NCBI GenBank assembly: GCA_902812455.1
Contig: CADDZH010000005.1
Span: 28,065-92,064 of the forward strand
DNA: 64,000 nt
Reading direction: 5' to 3'
Origin: Chloroflexota bacterium
GTDB lineage: Bacteria > Chloroflexota > Ktedonobacteria > Ktedonobacterales > Ktedonobacteraceae
Made by a program: the position numbers and the translations under genes. Under the pieces are notes generated by a model that made no database searches, was not told the DNA's origin, and worked only from the letters and a program-made list of their open reading frames with translations. Below, one piece after another: positions 63,386 to 64,000 of this stretch; position 1 is the first letter of the stretch; each line of letters opens with the position of its first letter.

Positions 63386-64000
63386 ATGCTTCACCCGCTT
63401 CATCCACATGAACGCAAGCAAAGAGACTATACGCCGAGGCAGTCGCTCTCTTTAGCACAAATTATTGCGCAGGGGAGCATCGATGCAGAGACGACAGCCC
63501 TTCTATGGATGTTGCTGGAACATGGAACCTCGCTCACCGTAGCCGGGCCAACCGAACCGCGACCGGGCGCCGGTAAATCCACCGTCCTGCATGCGCTCCT
63601 GCAGTTTCTCCCTGAAAAATCCATCCTGGCCTATATGTCCGGCAAGTATGAGACCTTCGCTTTCACTCGCCTGCCTGGCGTTGATCCCGGCAGTGTATAT
63701 GCCGTGTGCAGTGAGATAAGCAATCATCAAACCACATATATGTGGGGAGCAGCGGCCCGGCGCTATTTGACGCTGCCTGCCCAGGGATACCATATTGCGA
63801 CCACTGTCCACGCTGATACCATCGATGATGTGCTTCACCTCTACCGGCATGAGCTGTGCTTGCGCATCGAAGATGTACGCCGCTTAGGGCTTATTGTGAA
63901 CATTGGATTGGTGGGACAGGGAAAATTGAAGGCGCGTCGCTGGCTTTCATGCTTTTTTTTGCGACCCCAGCCTGATCCCTTTACACAGGTAGAGATGGAT
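63386..64000 (+). CDS. VirB11/CpaF-like P-loop ATPase (5' part)
   Basis: An open frame of 205 codons running off the right edge. After a short N-terminus it shows Walker A GPTEPRPGAGKST near residue 53 and, downstream, ATTVHADTIDDVLHLYRHEL, resembling the His-box/HAD region of VirB11/PilT-type secretion ATPases. The N-terminal domain of those proteins is absent or much reduced. ATG nine bases after the previous stop; no strong ribosome site, so translation may be coupled. Could be an ATPase for pilus or secretion, or a related stand-alone NTPase. Confidence 0.6.
   Translation, partial: MLHPLHPHERKQRDYTPRQSLSLAQIIAQGSIDAETTALLWMLLEHGTSLTVAGPTEPRPGAGKSTVLHALLQFLPEKSILAYMSGKYETFAFTRLPGVDPGSVYAVCSEISNHQTTYMWGAAARRYLTLPAQGYHIATTVHADTIDDVLHLYRHELCLRIEDVRRLGLIVNIGLVGQGKLKARRWLSCFFLRPQPDPFTQVEMD

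Overview
The window is a chromosomal stretch of a moderately GC-rich bacterium. Gene content points to Chloroflexota, most likely the Ktedonobacteria: a tRNA-sensing T-box leader, MglA/roadblock and DUF4388 proteins, membrane-bound pentapeptide-repeat proteins, many secreted beta-propeller or lipobox proteins, frequent GTG/TTG starts with strong Shine-Dalgarno sequences, and many intergenic palindromes. This placement is inferred from gene content only; there is no rRNA or marker-gene comparison. No insertion sequence, prophage or CRISPR array was seen.

Layout. 1-6.5 kb: 5' part of gatB (reverse), tRNA-Glu, moeA, a sigma-54-type AAA+ regulator, a DUF4388 protein, tRNA-Ser(UGA) and a first seryl-tRNA synthetase. 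6.6-12.3 kb: a secreted BNR-repeat lipoprotein, small enzymes, a stress-type protein, and an operon of two roadblock proteins plus an MglA-like GTPase. 12.4-16.6 kb: guaB with a structured leader, and a two-gene ABC-2 exporter. 16.6-22.7 kb: a complete oppABCDF-type peptide importer. 23-32 kb: an SDR, a glutamine synthetase-family enzyme, a probable PPi-type phosphofructokinase, an MFS exporter, two secreted repeat proteins and a free-standing LigD-type polymerase domain. 33-43 kb: three small hydrophilic proteins, a frameshifted ASCH gene, GNAT, crotonase, polysaccharide deacetylase, lpdA, a small Cys-rich peptide, two metallophosphoesterases and an FMN hydroxy-acid oxidase. 43.5-45.2 kb: a PIN / XRE-IrrE toxin-antitoxin-like pair. 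45.2-46.9 kb: a second serS under a serine T-box. 46.9-57.1 kb: an exopolysaccharide cluster (two alkaline-phosphatase-superfamily proteins, Wzx-like flippase, O-antigen-ligase-like protein, Wzz/BY-kinase, lipoprotein). 57.6-61.4 kb: four tandem sulfotransferases, then a pentapeptide-repeat membrane protein and the start of a VirB11/CpaF-like ATPase.

The 47-61 kb region reads as one programme for making, exporting and probably sulfating a surface polysaccharide. The most informative regulatory elements are the serine T-box (specifier UCC, discriminator-matching UGGC bulge) before serS2, a leader ORF plus terminator hairpin before guaB, and a perfect 14-bp inverted repeat enclosing the promoter of the XRE-IrrE/PIN operon. 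At least three families of intergenic repeats punctuate the window. The clearest candidates for something undescribed are the Cys-tailed 68-residue peptide, the guaB leader, the degenerate XRE-IrrE/PIN pair and the sulfotransferase array.
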